A stretch of 46,260 bases of DNA from Burkholderiaceae bacterium (GCA_024709845.1 JANJVX010000227.1:1-46260), one strand, 5' to 3'; shown: positions 7,370 through 17,771, numbered from the stretch's first letter. Made by a program: numbers and translations. Notes: generated by a model from the sequence alone, not told the origin.

Positions 7370-10300
7370 ATGTGGTTTACCAAGGTCAGCCTGAAGAATC
7401 CGGTGTTCGCCACCATGGTCATGCTGGCCTTCGTGGTGCTGGGCATTTTTTCGTACCAGCGCCTGAAGGTGGACCAGTTCCCCGAGATCGATTTTCCGGT
7501 GGTGGTGGTCACTGCCGACTACCCCGGCGCCTCGCCCGAGATCGTCGAGAGCGAGGTCACCAAGAAAATCGAGGAAGGCGTCAACTCCATCGCCGGCATC
7601 AACGCGCTGACCTCGCGCAGCTTTGAGGGCACGGCGGTCGTCATCATCGAGTTCCAGCTGCACATCGACGGGCGCAAGGCCGCCGAGGACGTGCGCGAGA
7701 AGGTGGCCACCGTGCGCACACAACTGCGCACCGAGGTGAAAGAGCCGCGCGTGCTGCGCTTCGACCCGGCGAGCCGCCCGGTGTGGTCGCTGGCCGTGCT
7801 GCCCGATGGCGACGAGGCCACGCGCCAGAGTGCGGTGGAGCTGACCACCTGGGCCGACCAGACGCTCAAAAAACGCCTGGAAAACGTGCGCGGCGTGGGC
7901 GCCGTCACGCTGGTGGGTGCCACGCGGCGCGAGATCAACATCTACCTCGACCCCAAGGCGCTCGAAGCCTTCGGCATCACGCCCGAGCAGGTGGCCCAGG
8001 CCGTGCGCAACGAAAACCAGGACCTGCCGCTGGGCGCCATCCGCTCGCTCGACCAGGACCGCGTGGTGCAGATCGACGCGCGCATGGAGCGCCCCGAGGA
8101 TTTCGGCCGCATCATCGTGGCACGCAAGAACGGTGCGCCGGTGCGCGTGGACCAGCTCGCCCGCGTGCAGGACGGCCCGCAGGAGGTGGAAAGCCTGGCG
8201 CTCTACAACGGCCAACGCACGCTGCTGATGTCGGTGCAGAAGGCCCAGGGCGAAAACACCATCGAGGTGGTGGACGGTCTGAACCAGGCCGTGCAGGCGC
8301 TGCGCAAGGAGCTGCCCCCGGGCGTGCGCCTGGAGACCATCGGCGACAGCTCGCGCCCCATCCGCGTGGCCGTGGACAACGTGCGCCAGACGCTCATCGA
8401 GGGCGCGCTGCTCACCGTGCTCATCGTCTTCCTGTTCCTGAACTCCTGGCGCTCCACCGTCATCACGGGGCTGACACTGCCGATCGCGCTGATCGGCACC
8501 TTCCTGTTCATGAACATGTTCGGCTTCACCATCAACATGATCACGCTGATGGCGCTGAGCCTGTGCGTGGGCCTGTTGATCGACGACGCCATCGTGGTGC
8601 GCGAAAACATCGTGCGCCATGTGCAGATGGGCAAAGGCAGCTACCAGGCAGCCATGGACGGCACGCAGGAGATTGGCTTGGCCGTGCTGGCAACCACGCT
8701 GTCCATCGTGGCGGTGTTCCTGCCGATCGGCTTCATGGGCGGCATCATCGGCAAGTTTTTCCACGAATTCGGCATCACCATCGTCGCAGCGGTGCTGATC
8801 TCGATGTTTGTCAGCTTCACGCTCGACCCCATGCTGTCAAGCGTGTGGCACGACCCCAGCATCCACGCCCATGGGCAGAAGGTGGCGCCCGTCACCTTCT
8901 ATGACAAGACCATCGGCCGCGTGACCGGCTGGTTCGACCATGCCACCGACGCCCTGGCCGAAACCTACCAGCACATCCTGCGCTGGTCGCTGGTGCACAA
9001 ACTGGCCACGCTGGCCATGGCGGCGGGCATTTTCGTGCTCAGCGTGGTCATGGTGCCGCTGCTGGGCACCGAGTTCGTGCCCAAGGCCGATTTCTCGGAA
9101 ACCTCCATCAACTTCTATGTGCCCGTGGGCTCGTCGGTCGAGGCCACCGAGGCCAAGGCCCGGCAGGTGGAGGCGGTGGTGCGCTCCATGCCCGAGGTGC
9201 GCTACACGCTCTCGACCATCAACACCGGCAGCACGCAGGGCAAGATCTACGCCAGCGTCTATGTGCGCCTCGTGGACCGCAAGGACCGCCAGCGCAGCGT
9301 GGACGAAATGTCGGGCGTGCTGCGCGAGCGGCTGCGGCAGATTCCGGGCATCACGGTCACACACGTGGGCCTGCTCGACCCGGTGGGCGGACAGAAGCAG
9401 ATCGAGTTCTCGCTGCAGGGCCCCGACCTGCAGGAACTGGCCCGCCTGACGCGCGCCGTGAACGAACAGCTGCGCGGCATTCCGGGCCTGGTGGACCTCG
9501 ATTCCAGCGTCAAGCCCGACAAGCCGGTGATTGCTGTCGATGTGCGCCGCGACACCGCTTCGGACCTGGGCCTGTCGGTCGCGCAGATGGCCAACAGCCT
9601 GCGCACCCTGATCGCCGGGCAGACCGTGGGCAACTGGCGCGCCCCCGACGACCAGACCTACGACGTGAACGTGCGCCTGGCCCCCGAGGCGCGCCACACG
9701 CCGCAGGACCTGGAGCGCCTGCCCTTTGCCCTCACCGGCGCCGACGGCTCCAGCCGCATCGTGCGCCTGAACCAGGTGGCCAGCGTGCGCGAATCGACCG
9801 GCCCCAACCAGATCAATCGGCGCGACCTGACGCGCGAGGTGGCCGTGAACGCCAACGTGTACCACCGCTCGGCCGGCGAGGTGTCGGCCGACATCCGCAA
9901 GGTGCTCGACGGCATGGCCTTCCCGCCGGGCTACCGCTACCAGTTCGGCGGCTCGACCAAGAACATGCAGGAATCCTTCAGCTACGCCATCTCGGCGCTG
10001 CTGCTGGCCGTGGTGTTCATCTACATGATCCTGGCCAGCCAGTTCAAGAGTTTCGTGCAGCCGCTGGCGCTGATGACCTCGCTGCCGCTGACGCTCATCG
10101 GCGTGGTGCTGGCGCTGTTGATGTTCGGCTCGTCGCTGTCGATGTTCTCCATCATCGGCGTCATCATGCTCATGGGGCTGGTGACCAAGAACGCCATCCT
10201 GCTGGTGGACTTTGCCATCCGCGCGCGTGAGGACCACACCGGCGAGGACGGCCGCCCCGTGCCCGGAATGTCACGCCACGACGCCCTGCTGATGGCCGCG

Positions 10301-10543
10301 CGCGTGCGGCTGCGCCCCATCCTGATGACCACGCTGGCCATGATCTTCGGCATGGTGCCGCTGGCGTTCGCGCTCAGCGAAGGCTCGGAGCAGCGCGCCC
10401 CCATGGGGCAGGCGGTGATCGGCGGTGTCATCACCTCCTCGCTGCTGACGCTGGTGGTGGTGCCGGTGGTTTATTGCTACATGGACGATCTGGCGCAATG
10501 GGCGCGCCGGATTCTGGGCGGGAAACGCCCTGCAGCGTCTTAA
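7370..10543 (+). CDS. RND efflux permease (AcrB/MdtB-like)
   Basis: 1057 aa with characteristic RND TM motifs ([30 protein letters not shown]). Confidence 0.96.
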   Translation: MWFTKVSLKNPVFATMVMLAFVVLGIFSYQRLKVDQFPEIDFPVVVVTADYPGASPEIVESEVTKKIEEGVNSIAGINALTSRSFEGTAVVIIEFQLHIDGRKAAEDVREKVATVRTQLRTEVKEPRVLRFDPASRPVWSLAVLPDGDEATRQSAVELTTWADQTLKKRLENVRGVGAVTLVGATRREINIYLDPKALEAFGITPEQVAQAVRNENQDLPLGAIRSLDQDRVVQIDARMERPEDFGRIIVARKNGAPVRVDQLARVQDGPQEVESLALYNGQRTLLMSVQKAQGENTIEVVDGLNQAVQALRKELPPGVRLETIGDSSRPIRVAVDNVRQTLIEGALLTVLIVFLFLNSWRSTVITGLTLPIALIGTFLFMNMFGFTINMITLMALSLCVGLLIDDAIVVRENIVRHVQMGKGSYQAAMDGTQEIGLAVLATTLSIVAVFLPIGFMGGIIGKFFHEFGITIVAAVLISMFVSFTLDPMLSSVWHDPSIHAHGQKVAPVTFYDKTIGRVTGWFDHATDALAETYQHILRWSLVHKLATLAMAAGIFVLSVVMVPLLGTEFVPKADFSETSINFYVPVGSSVEATEAKARQVEAVVRSMPEVRYTLSTINTGSTQGKIYASVYVRLVDRKDRQRSVDEMSGVLRERLRQIPGITVTHVGLLDPVGGQKQIEFSLQGPDLQELARLTRAVNEQLRGIPGLVDLDSSVKPDKPVIAVDVRRDTASDLGLSVAQMANSLRTLIAGQTVGNWRAPDDQTYDVNVRLAPEARHTPQDLERLPFALTGADGSSRIVRLNQVASVRESTGPNQINRRDLTREVAVNANVYHRSAGEVSADIRKVLDGMAFPPGYRYQFGGSTKNMQESFSYAISALLLAVVFIYMILASQFKSFVQPLALMTSLPLTLIGVVLALLMFGSSLSMFSIIGVIMLMGLVTKNAILLVDFAIRAREDHTGEDGRPVPGMSRHDALLMAARVRLRPILMTTLAMIFGMVPLAFALSEGSEQRAPMGQAVIGGVITSSLLTLVVVPVVYCYMDDLAQWARRILGGKRPAAS

Positions 10544-10588
10544 AATCAAGGGTTTGTCCCGACTCGCCCCACAACCCGGAGTTTTCCC

Positions 10589-11275
10589 ATGAACATGCCC
10601 CTGAACACGACCGCCGACACCAGCGATCCGATCGTCCACGCCCGCTACAACCTGATCCAGCAGCAGATCCGGACCTGGAACGTGGCCAGCGACGCCGTGC
10701 TGGAAACGCTGGAACAGGTGCGCCGCGAGGAATTCGTGCCTCCGGCCTACCGCAGCCTGGCCTTCGTGGACATGGAAATTCCCCTGGGGGCGGGCCAGTG
10801 CATGCTCAAGCCCATCGTCGAAGCCCGCCTGCTACAGGAAGTGAACGCGCAAAAGCACGAGCGCGTGCTCGAAATCGGCACCGGCTCGGGCTACATGGCC
10901 GCCCTGCTGGCCTACAACGCCGGCCAGGTGGTCACCCTTGAAATCAACCCCGCGCTGGCCCAGATGGCCCGCGCCAACCTGGAGCGCGCCGGTATCACCA
11001 ACGTCACCGTGCACCAGGCCGATGGTGCCCAGGCCGGCATTCCCGACGGCCCGTTCGACGCCATCGTGCTCAGCGGTTCGGTGGCCGAAGTGCCCTCGCA
11101 CCTGCTGGCCCAGCTCAACGATGGCGGCCGCCTGGTGGCCATCACCGGCCAGGAACCCCAGATGCGTACCACCGTGGTGCGCAAGACGGGCGACCGCTTC
11201 GAGGCCGCTTACCCCTGGGACGTGAACGCGCCGCGTCTGTCCGGCTTCGGCGAACCCTCGGGCTTCAAGTTCTGA
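10589..11275 (+). CDS. pcm: Protein-L-isoaspartate O-methyltransferase
   Basis: VLEIGTGSGYMAALLA SAM motif and PCMT-like N-terminus (IQQQIRTWNV...). Confidence 0.88.
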   Translation: MNMPLNTTADTSDPIVHARYNLIQQQIRTWNVASDAVLETLEQVRREEFVPPAYRSLAFVDMEIPLGAGQCMLKPIVEARLLQEVNAQKHERVLEIGTGSGYMAALLAYNAGQVVTLEINPALAQMARANLERAGITNVTVHQADGAQAGIPDGPFDAIVLSGSVAEVPSHLLAQLNDGGRLVAITGQEPQMRTTVVRKTGDRFEAAYPWDVNAPRLSGFGEPSGFKF

Positions 11276-11300
11276 CGCGGACAGGCCCGGAGAGCCACGC

Positions 11301-11642
11301 ATGATCGCCCACGTCCGGCCCGCTGACCTCGCCGCCTGGTTTGCCCAGGCGGCGCCCGGCAGCACGCCGCTGGTGCTGGACGTGCGCGAACCCTGGGAGC
11401 TGGAGCAGGCGGCCGTGGCCCCGCACGGCTTCGAGCTGCTGGCCATTCCCATGGGAAGCCTGCCCGCGCGCCTGAACGAACTGGACCCCGAGCGCCCCAC
11501 CGCCTGCCTGTGCCACCACGGCGTGCGAAGCCTGCATGTGGCGGCCTACCTCGCACACCACGGACACGCATGCGTGGCCAACATCACGGGCGGCATCGAC
11601 GCCTGGGCGCAAGACCACGACCCGGGCGTGCGCCGCTACTGA
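11301..11642 (+). CDS. Rhodanese-like domain protein
   Basis: LVLDVREPWE and active-site loop CHHGVRS, NITGGIDAW. Confidence 0.92.
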   Translation: MIAHVRPADLAAWFAQAAPGSTPLVLDVREPWELEQAAVAPHGFELLAIPMGSLPARLNELDPERPTACLCHHGVRSLHVAAYLAHHGHACVANITGGIDAWAQDHDPGVRRY

Positions 11643-11703
11643 TCCGGCCCTTTTCGCAAGCGCACACCCTATTCCGCAGGCTTTTTCCAGAAGGACTCCC
11701 TCC

Positions 11704-13029
11704 ATGCAGCTGTTCCGGCTTCTCCCCCTGTCCCTGGCGCTGGGCGCCGCTCTTGCCGCTCCGGTGCAGGCCCAAAGCCTGCTGGATCTGGTGGAATCGG
11801 CGCGCGGCTACGACTCGGCGTGGCAGTCCGCCCAGGCGCAGCTGCAGGCCGCCCAGCGCCGCGCCGAGCAGGCCCGTGCAGGCCTGCTGCCCAGCGCAGG
11901 CCTCACCGCCGGTGTCTCGCGCACCAACACCGACATCACCCGCCCGGCCGTGGAGCGCACCAGCACCACGCAAAGCCTGGCGGTGAGCGCATCGCAGCCC
12001 CTGTACCGCCCCGCCAACCGCATTGCCTTCGAGCAGGGCCAGCGCGGCATCGATGTGGCACAGGCGCAGCTCGACGCCGCCGCGCAGGACCTGCTGGTGC
12101 GCGTGAGCCAGGCCTACTTTGACGTGCTGGCCGCGCAGGACACGCTGACCTTTGTGCAGGCACAAAAATCTGCCGTGTCCGAACAGCTCGCCGCCGCCAA
12201 GCGCAACTTCGAGGTGGGCACCACCACCGTCACCGATTCGCGCGAGGCGCAGGCACGCTTCGATCTGGTCAGCGCCCAGGAAATCGCCGCCGAGAACGAC
12301 CTGCGCGTGAAGAAGCTCGCCCTCGACCAGCTCGTGGGCACCACCGGCGCCCAGCCCCGGCCGCTGGCGCAGCCCGTTCCCTTGCCCCCGGTGCAGCCCG
12401 CCAGCGTGGACCACTGGGTGCAGACCGCGCAGGACCAGCAGCCGGGCGTGCGCCAGGCCGCCATGGCACTGGACGTGGCCCGCCTGGAAACCCGCAAGGC
12501 CGAAACCGGCCACCGGCCCACCATCGACCTGCAGGCCAGCTACGCCATTCAGCACAACCCCCACGGCACGGTCACCACGCCCAACATCAACACGCGCACC
12601 AACAACGCCAGCGTGGGCGTGGCCCTGAACATGCCGCTGTTTGCCGGATACGCCATCCAGAACCGCGTGAAGGAAACCCTGGCCCTGGAGCAGAAGGCCG
12701 AGGCCGACCTGGAAACCGTGCGCCGCAACGTCGCCCAGGCCACGCGCAGCGCCTTCTTTGGCGTGCAGTCGGGCATCGGCCAGGTCAAGGCGCTGGAAGC
12801 GGCCGAGCAATCGAGCCAGAGCGCGCTGGACGCCAACAAGCTGGGCTACCAAGTCGGCGTGCGCATCAACATCGACGTGCTCAACGCCCAAAGCCAGCTT
12901 TTCCAGACCAAGCGCGACCTGGCCGTGGCGCGCTACAACGTGTTGCTGGGCCAGCTCAAGCTGCGCCAGGCGGCGGGCACGCTCACGCTCGACGACGTGG
13001 GCACCATCAACGCGCTGCTGGCAAAGTAG
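11704..13029 (+). CDS. TolC family outer membrane protein
   Basis: Signal peptide MQLFRLLPLSLALGAALAAPVQA and two OEP repeats. Confidence 0.9.
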   Translation: MQLFRLLPLSLALGAALAAPVQAQSLLDLVESARGYDSAWQSAQAQLQAAQRRAEQARAGLLPSAGLTAGVSRTNTDITRPAVERTSTTQSLAVSASQPLYRPANRIAFEQGQRGIDVAQAQLDAAAQDLLVRVSQAYFDVLAAQDTLTFVQAQKSAVSEQLAAAKRNFEVGTTTVTDSREAQARFDLVSAQEIAAENDLRVKKLALDQLVGTTGAQPRPLAQPVPLPPVQPASVDHWVQTAQDQQPGVRQAAMALDVARLETRKAETGHRPTIDLQASYAIQHNPHGTVTTPNINTRTNNASVGVALNMPLFAGYAIQNRVKETLALEQKAEADLETVRRNVAQATRSAFFGVQSGIGQVKALEAAEQSSQSALDANKLGYQVGVRINIDVLNAQSQLFQTKRDLAVARYNVLLGQLKLRQAAGTLTLDDVGTINALLAK

Positions 13030-14188
13030 ACGGCTGCAGGCGCAGCAGCCGGCCCCGGGGGCTGTCGGTCAGCAGGTACAGCCAGCCGTCCGGCCCCTGG
13101 CGCACATCGCGGATGCGCTCGCCCAGGTCTTCCAGCAGGCGCTCCTCGCGCAGCACCTTGCCATCACGCACCTCCAGCCGGTGCAGGCGGCCGAACTTGA
13201 GCGAGCCCACGAACAGGCTGCCTTTCCAGGCTGTGCCGTAGCGTTCGCTCGTCAGTAAAGCCATGCCCGAGGGCGCGATCGACGGCACCCAAGAATGCAG
13301 CGGCGGCTCCATGCCCGCCTTGGCCGTGCCCTCTCCGATCTTGCCGCCGCCATAGTTCTCGCCATGGGTGACCACCGGCCAGCCATAGTTGCGGCCCGGT
13401 TCGGGGCGGTTGATTTCGTCGCCGCCCTGCGGGCCATGCTCGTGCACCCACAGACGCCCATCCGGACCCCAGGCGGCGCCCTGGGGATTGCGGTGGCCCC
13501 AGCTCCAGATTTCAGGCAGCGCGCCGGGACGGTGACGCAGCGGGTTGTCGGCAGGCACGCCGCCATCGGGCTGGATACGCACCACCTTCCCGTGGTGGTT
13601 GTCGAGCGTCTGCGCGTCGTCCTTGCGGTGGTAGCGCTCGCCCAGGGCCAGAAACAGATTGCCATCGGGCGCCTGCACGATGCGGCAGCCAAAATGCAGG
13701 CTGCTCGCCACCTTGGGCTGCTGGCTGAAAAGAATCTTCACGTCCTGCAGCGTGCTGGCGTCTTGCGACAGCGTGGCGCTCGCCAGCGCCGTGCTGTTGC
13801 CGCCGCCCTCGCTGGCGGGCTCGGCAAAACAGAAGTACAGGCGGCGGTTGCGCGCAAAACCGGTGTCCAGCATCACATCGAGCAAGCCGCCCTGCCCGCC
13901 CGCCGCCACCCGGGGCAGGCCTGCCACAGGGGGCCCCAAACGCCCATCGGACGCCACCACGCGCAGACGGCCAGGCCGCTCGGTGACGAGAAAGCGGCCA
14001 TCGGGCAGAAAGGCCACGGCCCAGGGGTGCTGCAGGCCGTCGGCCACCGTGACCGCCGTCAGCGATGGCCCATCCGCCGCTCGGACGGGCCAGGACCACA
14101 AGCTGGCAGCCGCCCAGAACGCTACCATAAAGATAGCTTTAAGCGCTTGACTGTACTGGCTTTTAGCCGATTTTTTATTCAAATACAT
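13007..14188 (-). CDS. PQQ-dependent sugar dehydrogenase (glucose/sorbosone dehydrogenase family)
   Basis: LQHPWAVAFLPDGRFLVTERPGRLRVV, GHRNPQGAAWGPDGRLWVHEHGPQGGDEINRP; start MYLNKKSAK with SD-like GGGAGAAG upstream. Confidence 0.9.
   Translation of the reverse strand: MYLNKKSAKSQYSQALKAIFMVAFWAAASLWSWPVRAADGPSLTAVTVADGLQHPWAVAFLPDGRFLVTERPGRLRVVASDGRLGPPVAGLPRVAAGGQGGLLDVMLDTGFARNRRLYFCFAEPASEGGGNSTALASATLSQDASTLQDVKILFSQQPKVASSLHFGCRIVQAPDGNLFLALGERYHRKDDAQTLDNHHGKVVRIQPDGGVPADNPLRHRPGALPEIWSWGHRNPQGAAWGPDGRLWVHEHGPQGGDEINRPEPGRNYGWPVVTHGENYGGGKIGEGTAKAGMEPPLHSWVPSIAPSGMALLTSERYGTAWKGSLFVGSLKFGRLHRLEVRDGKVLREERLLEDLGERIRDVRQGPDGWLYLLTDSPRGRLLRLQPSTLPAAR
14121..14184 (+). repeat. Dispersed repeat, copy B
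   Basis: GCTACCATAAAGATAGCTTTAAGCGCTTGACTGTACTGGCTTTTAGCCGATTTTTTATTCAAAT. Confidence 0.85.
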
Positions 14189-14335
14189 TGGACTTCTCCC
14201 GGAAAACCTGGCCCCACGGGGCCTGTGCATCGGGGACCGGGCAGCCATGCCGGGCAGGAGTGCGTCCCGGCGCGGAATCCGCCCCATGCCTCCGTTGCCG
14301 ATGAGGGGGTGGCACCCGTGGTACCCTTGCGCCCC

Positions 14336-14911
14336 ATGTCCCGTTGGTTCCTCATTTTGCTGCTGGTCTGTTCCGGCGCCCAAGCGGCCCCCGATGCAAC
14401 CCCTGCCGCCGACATGGACGGCAGCGTGCAACAGCCGCGCCTGCTGAGCCAGTTTGTCGAAATCCGCCAGAACATGTCCGTGCAGGCCCACGGGGTGGTG
14501 GACCGCACGTCCGACCTGGTGGTCACCGCCATGGGCTTTCTGGGCGTACCCTACCGCCGTGGCGGCACCAGCGCCGAAACCGGCTTTGACTGCAGCGGCT
14601 TCGTCCGCGCGATGTACGAGAAAACCGCGGGCCTGCTGCTGCCACGCCGTGCCGACCAGCAGGCCGCCTTTGCCGAGAAGATCGACAAGAAAGATCTTCA
14701 GCCGGGCGACCTGGTTTTCTTCAACACCATGCGCCGCGCCTTCAGCCATGTGGGTATTTACGTGGGCGACGGCAAGTTCATCCATTCCCCGCGCAGCGGC
14801 TCCGAGGTGCGCGTGGAAGACATGCAGCATTCTTACTGGAAACGCCGCTTCGACGGCGCCCGCCGGGTGAACACGGCCACAGCCGAAGCGCAAAACCCTG
14901 CCGTCAACTGA
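14336..14911 (+). CDS. C40 family peptidase (NlpC/P60)
   Basis: FDCSGFVRAMYEKT, HVGIYVGDGKFIHSPRSG; signal peptide MSRWFLILLLVCSGAQA. Confidence 0.9.
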   Translation: MSRWFLILLLVCSGAQAAPDATPAADMDGSVQQPRLLSQFVEIRQNMSVQAHGVVDRTSDLVVTAMGFLGVPYRRGGTSAETGFDCSGFVRAMYEKTAGLLLPRRADQQAAFAEKIDKKDLQPGDLVFFNTMRRAFSHVGIYVGDGKFIHSPRSGSEVRVEDMQHSYWKRRFDGARRVNTATAEAQNPAVN

Positions 14912-15002
14912 GGCTGAGTGTCTTTCAGTCTCTGACACCGGGAACACGCCGGACGGGCCCCGGCGCAAGGTTCGTGGCACGGCGGGCCGCCAGCGCGCTA
15001 CC

Positions 15003-15722
15003 ATGCCGGACATTGCTTCGTTGCCCGCCCGCGCCGAAAACGCCATGCCACTGGACCCTCTTGCCTACGCCCCCGGCCAGCCCCTGGCCCACGACCGGGC
15101 CTACCTGCGCCAGTTGCTGGCACAGCGCAACCAGTCCGAGGGGCGCCACGCGGCAATTGATGCCGCCATCGAACAGGCCTTTGTGCGCGACGTGGCCATG
15201 CTGGTGCTGGACATGTGCGGCTTCTCGCGCATCACGGCGAGCCACGGCATCATTCATTTCCTGGCCATGGTGCACCAGATGGAGCAGGCCGCGCGTCCGG
15301 CCATCGCAGGCAACGGCGGCGAGGTGGTCAAGCAGGAGGCCGACAACCTGTTCGCCGTGTTCGGCCACCCCGTGCAGGCGCTGGAGGCGGCACTGGACAT
15401 TGACCGCGCGCTGTGCGCCATGAACGCCGTGCAGGCGCCCGAGGCCGCCCTGCATGCGAGCATGGGCATCGGCTATGGGCCGACGCTGGTGATCGCGGGC
15501 ATGGACCTGTTCGGCCATGAGATGAACCTGGCCTGCAAGCTTGGCGAGGACATCGCCGGTCCCGGCGAGATCTTGCTGACCGCCAGCGCCTGTGCGCAGC
15601 TGCCCGCCGGGCGCTATGTGTTCAGCGACCTGCCGTACACCATCGGCGGCACGCCCATGCCCGCGCACCGGCTGGAGGGCTGCCTGTTCGAGCGCCCGCT
15701 GGGCGGCGCGCAACACGGTTGA
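15003..15722 (+). CDS. Class III adenylate/guanylate cyclase catalytic-domain protein
   Basis: VLDMCGFSRI, VVKQEADNLFAVF, MDLFGHEMNLACKL. Confidence 0.82.
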   Translation: MPDIASLPARAENAMPLDPLAYAPGQPLAHDRAYLRQLLAQRNQSEGRHAAIDAAIEQAFVRDVAMLVLDMCGFSRITASHGIIHFLAMVHQMEQAARPAIAGNGGEVVKQEADNLFAVFGHPVQALEAALDIDRALCAMNAVQAPEAALHASMGIGYGPTLVIAGMDLFGHEMNLACKLGEDIAGPGEILLTASACAQLPAGRYVFSDLPYTIGGTPMPAHRLEGCLFERPLGGAQHG

Positions 15723-15732
15723 GAGTGCCACC

Positions 15733-16239
15733 ATGCCCAGAAACCAGCCCCCCTCCACCCCCCGGGACGAAGCCCTGGCCGATGCCGCCCGCCGCGCCCG
15801 CAAGCTGCTGCACAAGCGCGCCATGGTGGCCGCCGCAGCGGGCGTGGTGCCGGTGCCCGGACTGGACTGGGCCGTGGATGCAGCCCTGCTCTCGCGCCTG
15901 TTGCCGCGCATCAATGCCGAGTTCGGCCTGACGCCCGAGCAGCTGGATCAGCTCGACCCCAGCAAACGCGAACAGGTCCAGAAGGCCGTCGGCCTGGTGG
16001 GTTCGGTGCTGATTGGCAAGTTCATCACGCGCGACCTGGTGCTCAAGCTCACCAGCGCCATGGGCGTGCGCATGACGACCAAGCAGGCCGCCAAGTACGT
16101 GCCGCTGGCGGGCCAGGCCATTGCGGCCACGCTGGGCTACGCCACGCTGCGCTACCTGGGCGAGCAGCACATCCGTGACTGCATGCAGGTGGCAGAGATG
16201 GCACAGCTTCAGCTGCCCGCTCCGAATGCTACCAAATAG
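15733..16239 (+). CDS. Conserved hypothetical protein (DUF697/YcjF-like hydrophobic region)
   Basis: 169 aa ORF 10 bp after the cyclase gene; VVPVPGLDWAVDAALLSRLLPRINAEFGL pattern. Confidence 0.6.
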   Translation: MPRNQPPSTPRDEALADAARRARKLLHKRAMVAAAAGVVPVPGLDWAVDAALLSRLLPRINAEFGLTPEQLDQLDPSKREQVQKAVGLVGSVLIGKFITRDLVLKLTSAMGVRMTTKQAAKYVPLAGQAIAATLGYATLRYLGEQHIRDCMQVAEMAQLQLPAPNATK

Positions 16240-16290
16240 ATAGCTGCAAGCGCTTATCCAGTAAGCGCAAGGACCTGATTTTGCTTAAAC
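16228..16290 (+). repeat. Dispersed repeat, copy C
   Basis: GCTACCAAATAGATAGCTGCAAGCGCTTATCCAGTAAGCGCAAGGACCTGATTTTGCTTAAAC; contains GCGCTTA-N5-TAAGCGC. Confidence 0.85.
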
Positions 16291-17655
16291 CCATGCGCAC
16301 TCGCAGGTGAAGTGGCGCAAAAACTTCGGCTGCTTGGTGATCTTCACGCCCCGGATGCTGGCCGCCTTTTCCTTCACCTCGGCGATCACCTCGGCGGCAT
16401 AGTCGAAGTGGCTTTGCGTGTACATGCGGCGCGGGAAGGCCAGGCGCACCAGCTCCATGCTGTGGTAGGTCTCGACGCCGCTGTCCAGGCGCTTGCCGAA
16501 CATCACCGAGCCGATTTCCACACCCCGGATGCCCCCCTCCAGGTACAGCGCGTTGCACAGCGCCCAGGCCGGGTACTGCTCCACCGGCATGTTGGGCAGC
16601 ACGGTCTTGGCGTCGATATAGACGGCATGGCCGCCGGTGGGGCGCACAAAGCCCACGCCGGCCGCCTCCAGGCGCTCGCCTAGGTACTCGGCGGTGCGCA
16701 GGCGGTAGCGCAGGTAGTCTTCCTCCATGCCCTCTTCCAGGCCCACGGCCAGCGCTTCGAGGTCGCGCCCGGCCATGCCGCCGTAGGTGGGGAAGCCTTC
16801 CATCATGATCAGGCCGTTGCGCACGGCATCCATCCACTCCTCGCTGCGCAGCACGATGAAGCCGCCGATGTTGACCATGCCGTCCTTCTTGGCGCTCATG
16901 GTGGCGCCGTCGGCGTAGGAGAACATTTCCTTGACGATGTCCTTGATCGGCGTGTTCTCGTAGCCCGGCTCGCGCATCTTGATGAACATGGCGTTCTCGG
17001 AGAAGCGGCACACGTCCATGATGAAGGGCTTGTCGTATTTCTTGAGCAGCGCGGCGTAGGCACGGATGTTGGCCATCGACACCGGCTGGCCGCCGCCAGT
17101 GTTGTTGGTCACGGTGATCATGCCGAAGGGAATGCGGTGGCCCTGCTCCTTGAGCACGGCCTCGACGCGTGCCAGGTCGATGTTGCCCTTGAACGGGTAG
17201 TCCAGCGCGGGCTGCAGGCCCTCGGCAATCACCAGGTCCACGGCCTCCACGCCCATGTATTCAAGGTTGCCGCGTGTGGTGTCGAAGTGGCAGTTGTTGG
17301 GCACCAGGTCGCCCGCCTTGCAGGTGGCGCCGAACAGCACCTTCTCAGCCGCGCGGCCCTGGTGCGTGGGCACAAAATATTTCATGCCGGTGATGTCCTG
17401 GATCACCTTTTCCAGGCGGTAGAAGCTGCGCGCGCCGGCGTAGCTTTCGTCGCCTTCCATGATGGCGCCCCACTGGCGGCTGGACATGGCGCCGGTGCCG
17501 GAATCGGTCAGCCAGTCGATCAGCACGTCCTCGGCGCGCAGCTTGAAGACGTTGAGCTTGGCCTCTTCGAGCAGGCGCTCGCGCTCGGAGCGGGTGGTCA
17601 TGCGGATGGGTTCCACACTTTTGATGCGGAAGGGTTCGATCAGGGTTTTGGGCAT
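16285..17655 (-). CDS. tnaA: Tryptophanase / beta-eliminating lyase (PLP)
   Basis: PFRIKSVEPIRMTTR, LTDSGTGAMSSRQW, PTHQGR, MSAKKDGMVNIGGF, GFPTYGGMAGRDLEALAVGL. Confidence 0.85.
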   Translation of the reverse strand: MPKTLIEPFRIKSVEPIRMTTRSERERLLEEAKLNVFKLRAEDVLIDWLTDSGTGAMSSRQWGAIMEGDESYAGARSFYRLEKVIQDITGMKYFVPTHQGRAAEKVLFGATCKAGDLVPNNCHFDTTRGNLEYMGVEAVDLVIAEGLQPALDYPFKGNIDLARVEAVLKEQGHRIPFGMITVTNNTGGGQPVSMANIRAYAALLKKYDKPFIMDVCRFSENAMFIKMREPGYENTPIKDIVKEMFSYADGATMSAKKDGMVNIGGFIVLRSEEWMDAVRNGLIMMEGFPTYGGMAGRDLEALAVGLEEGMEEDYLRYRLRTAEYLGERLEAAGVGFVRPTGGHAVYIDAKTVLPNMPVEQYPAWALCNALYLEGGIRGVEIGSVMFGKRLDSGVETYHSMELVRLAFPRRMYTQSHFDYAAEVIAEVKEKAASIRGVKITKQPKFLRHFTCECAWV

Positions 17656-17771
17656 GTGCGCTCCTGGGTTGTCTTGGTCAGGGGCGCAAAGTTATCACCG
17701 CCAAAAACCCTGTGGTGTCGGTTTTTTCCAACGCCGCGGCAAATTGTCTGAAGGCTGTCGATACACAATAA

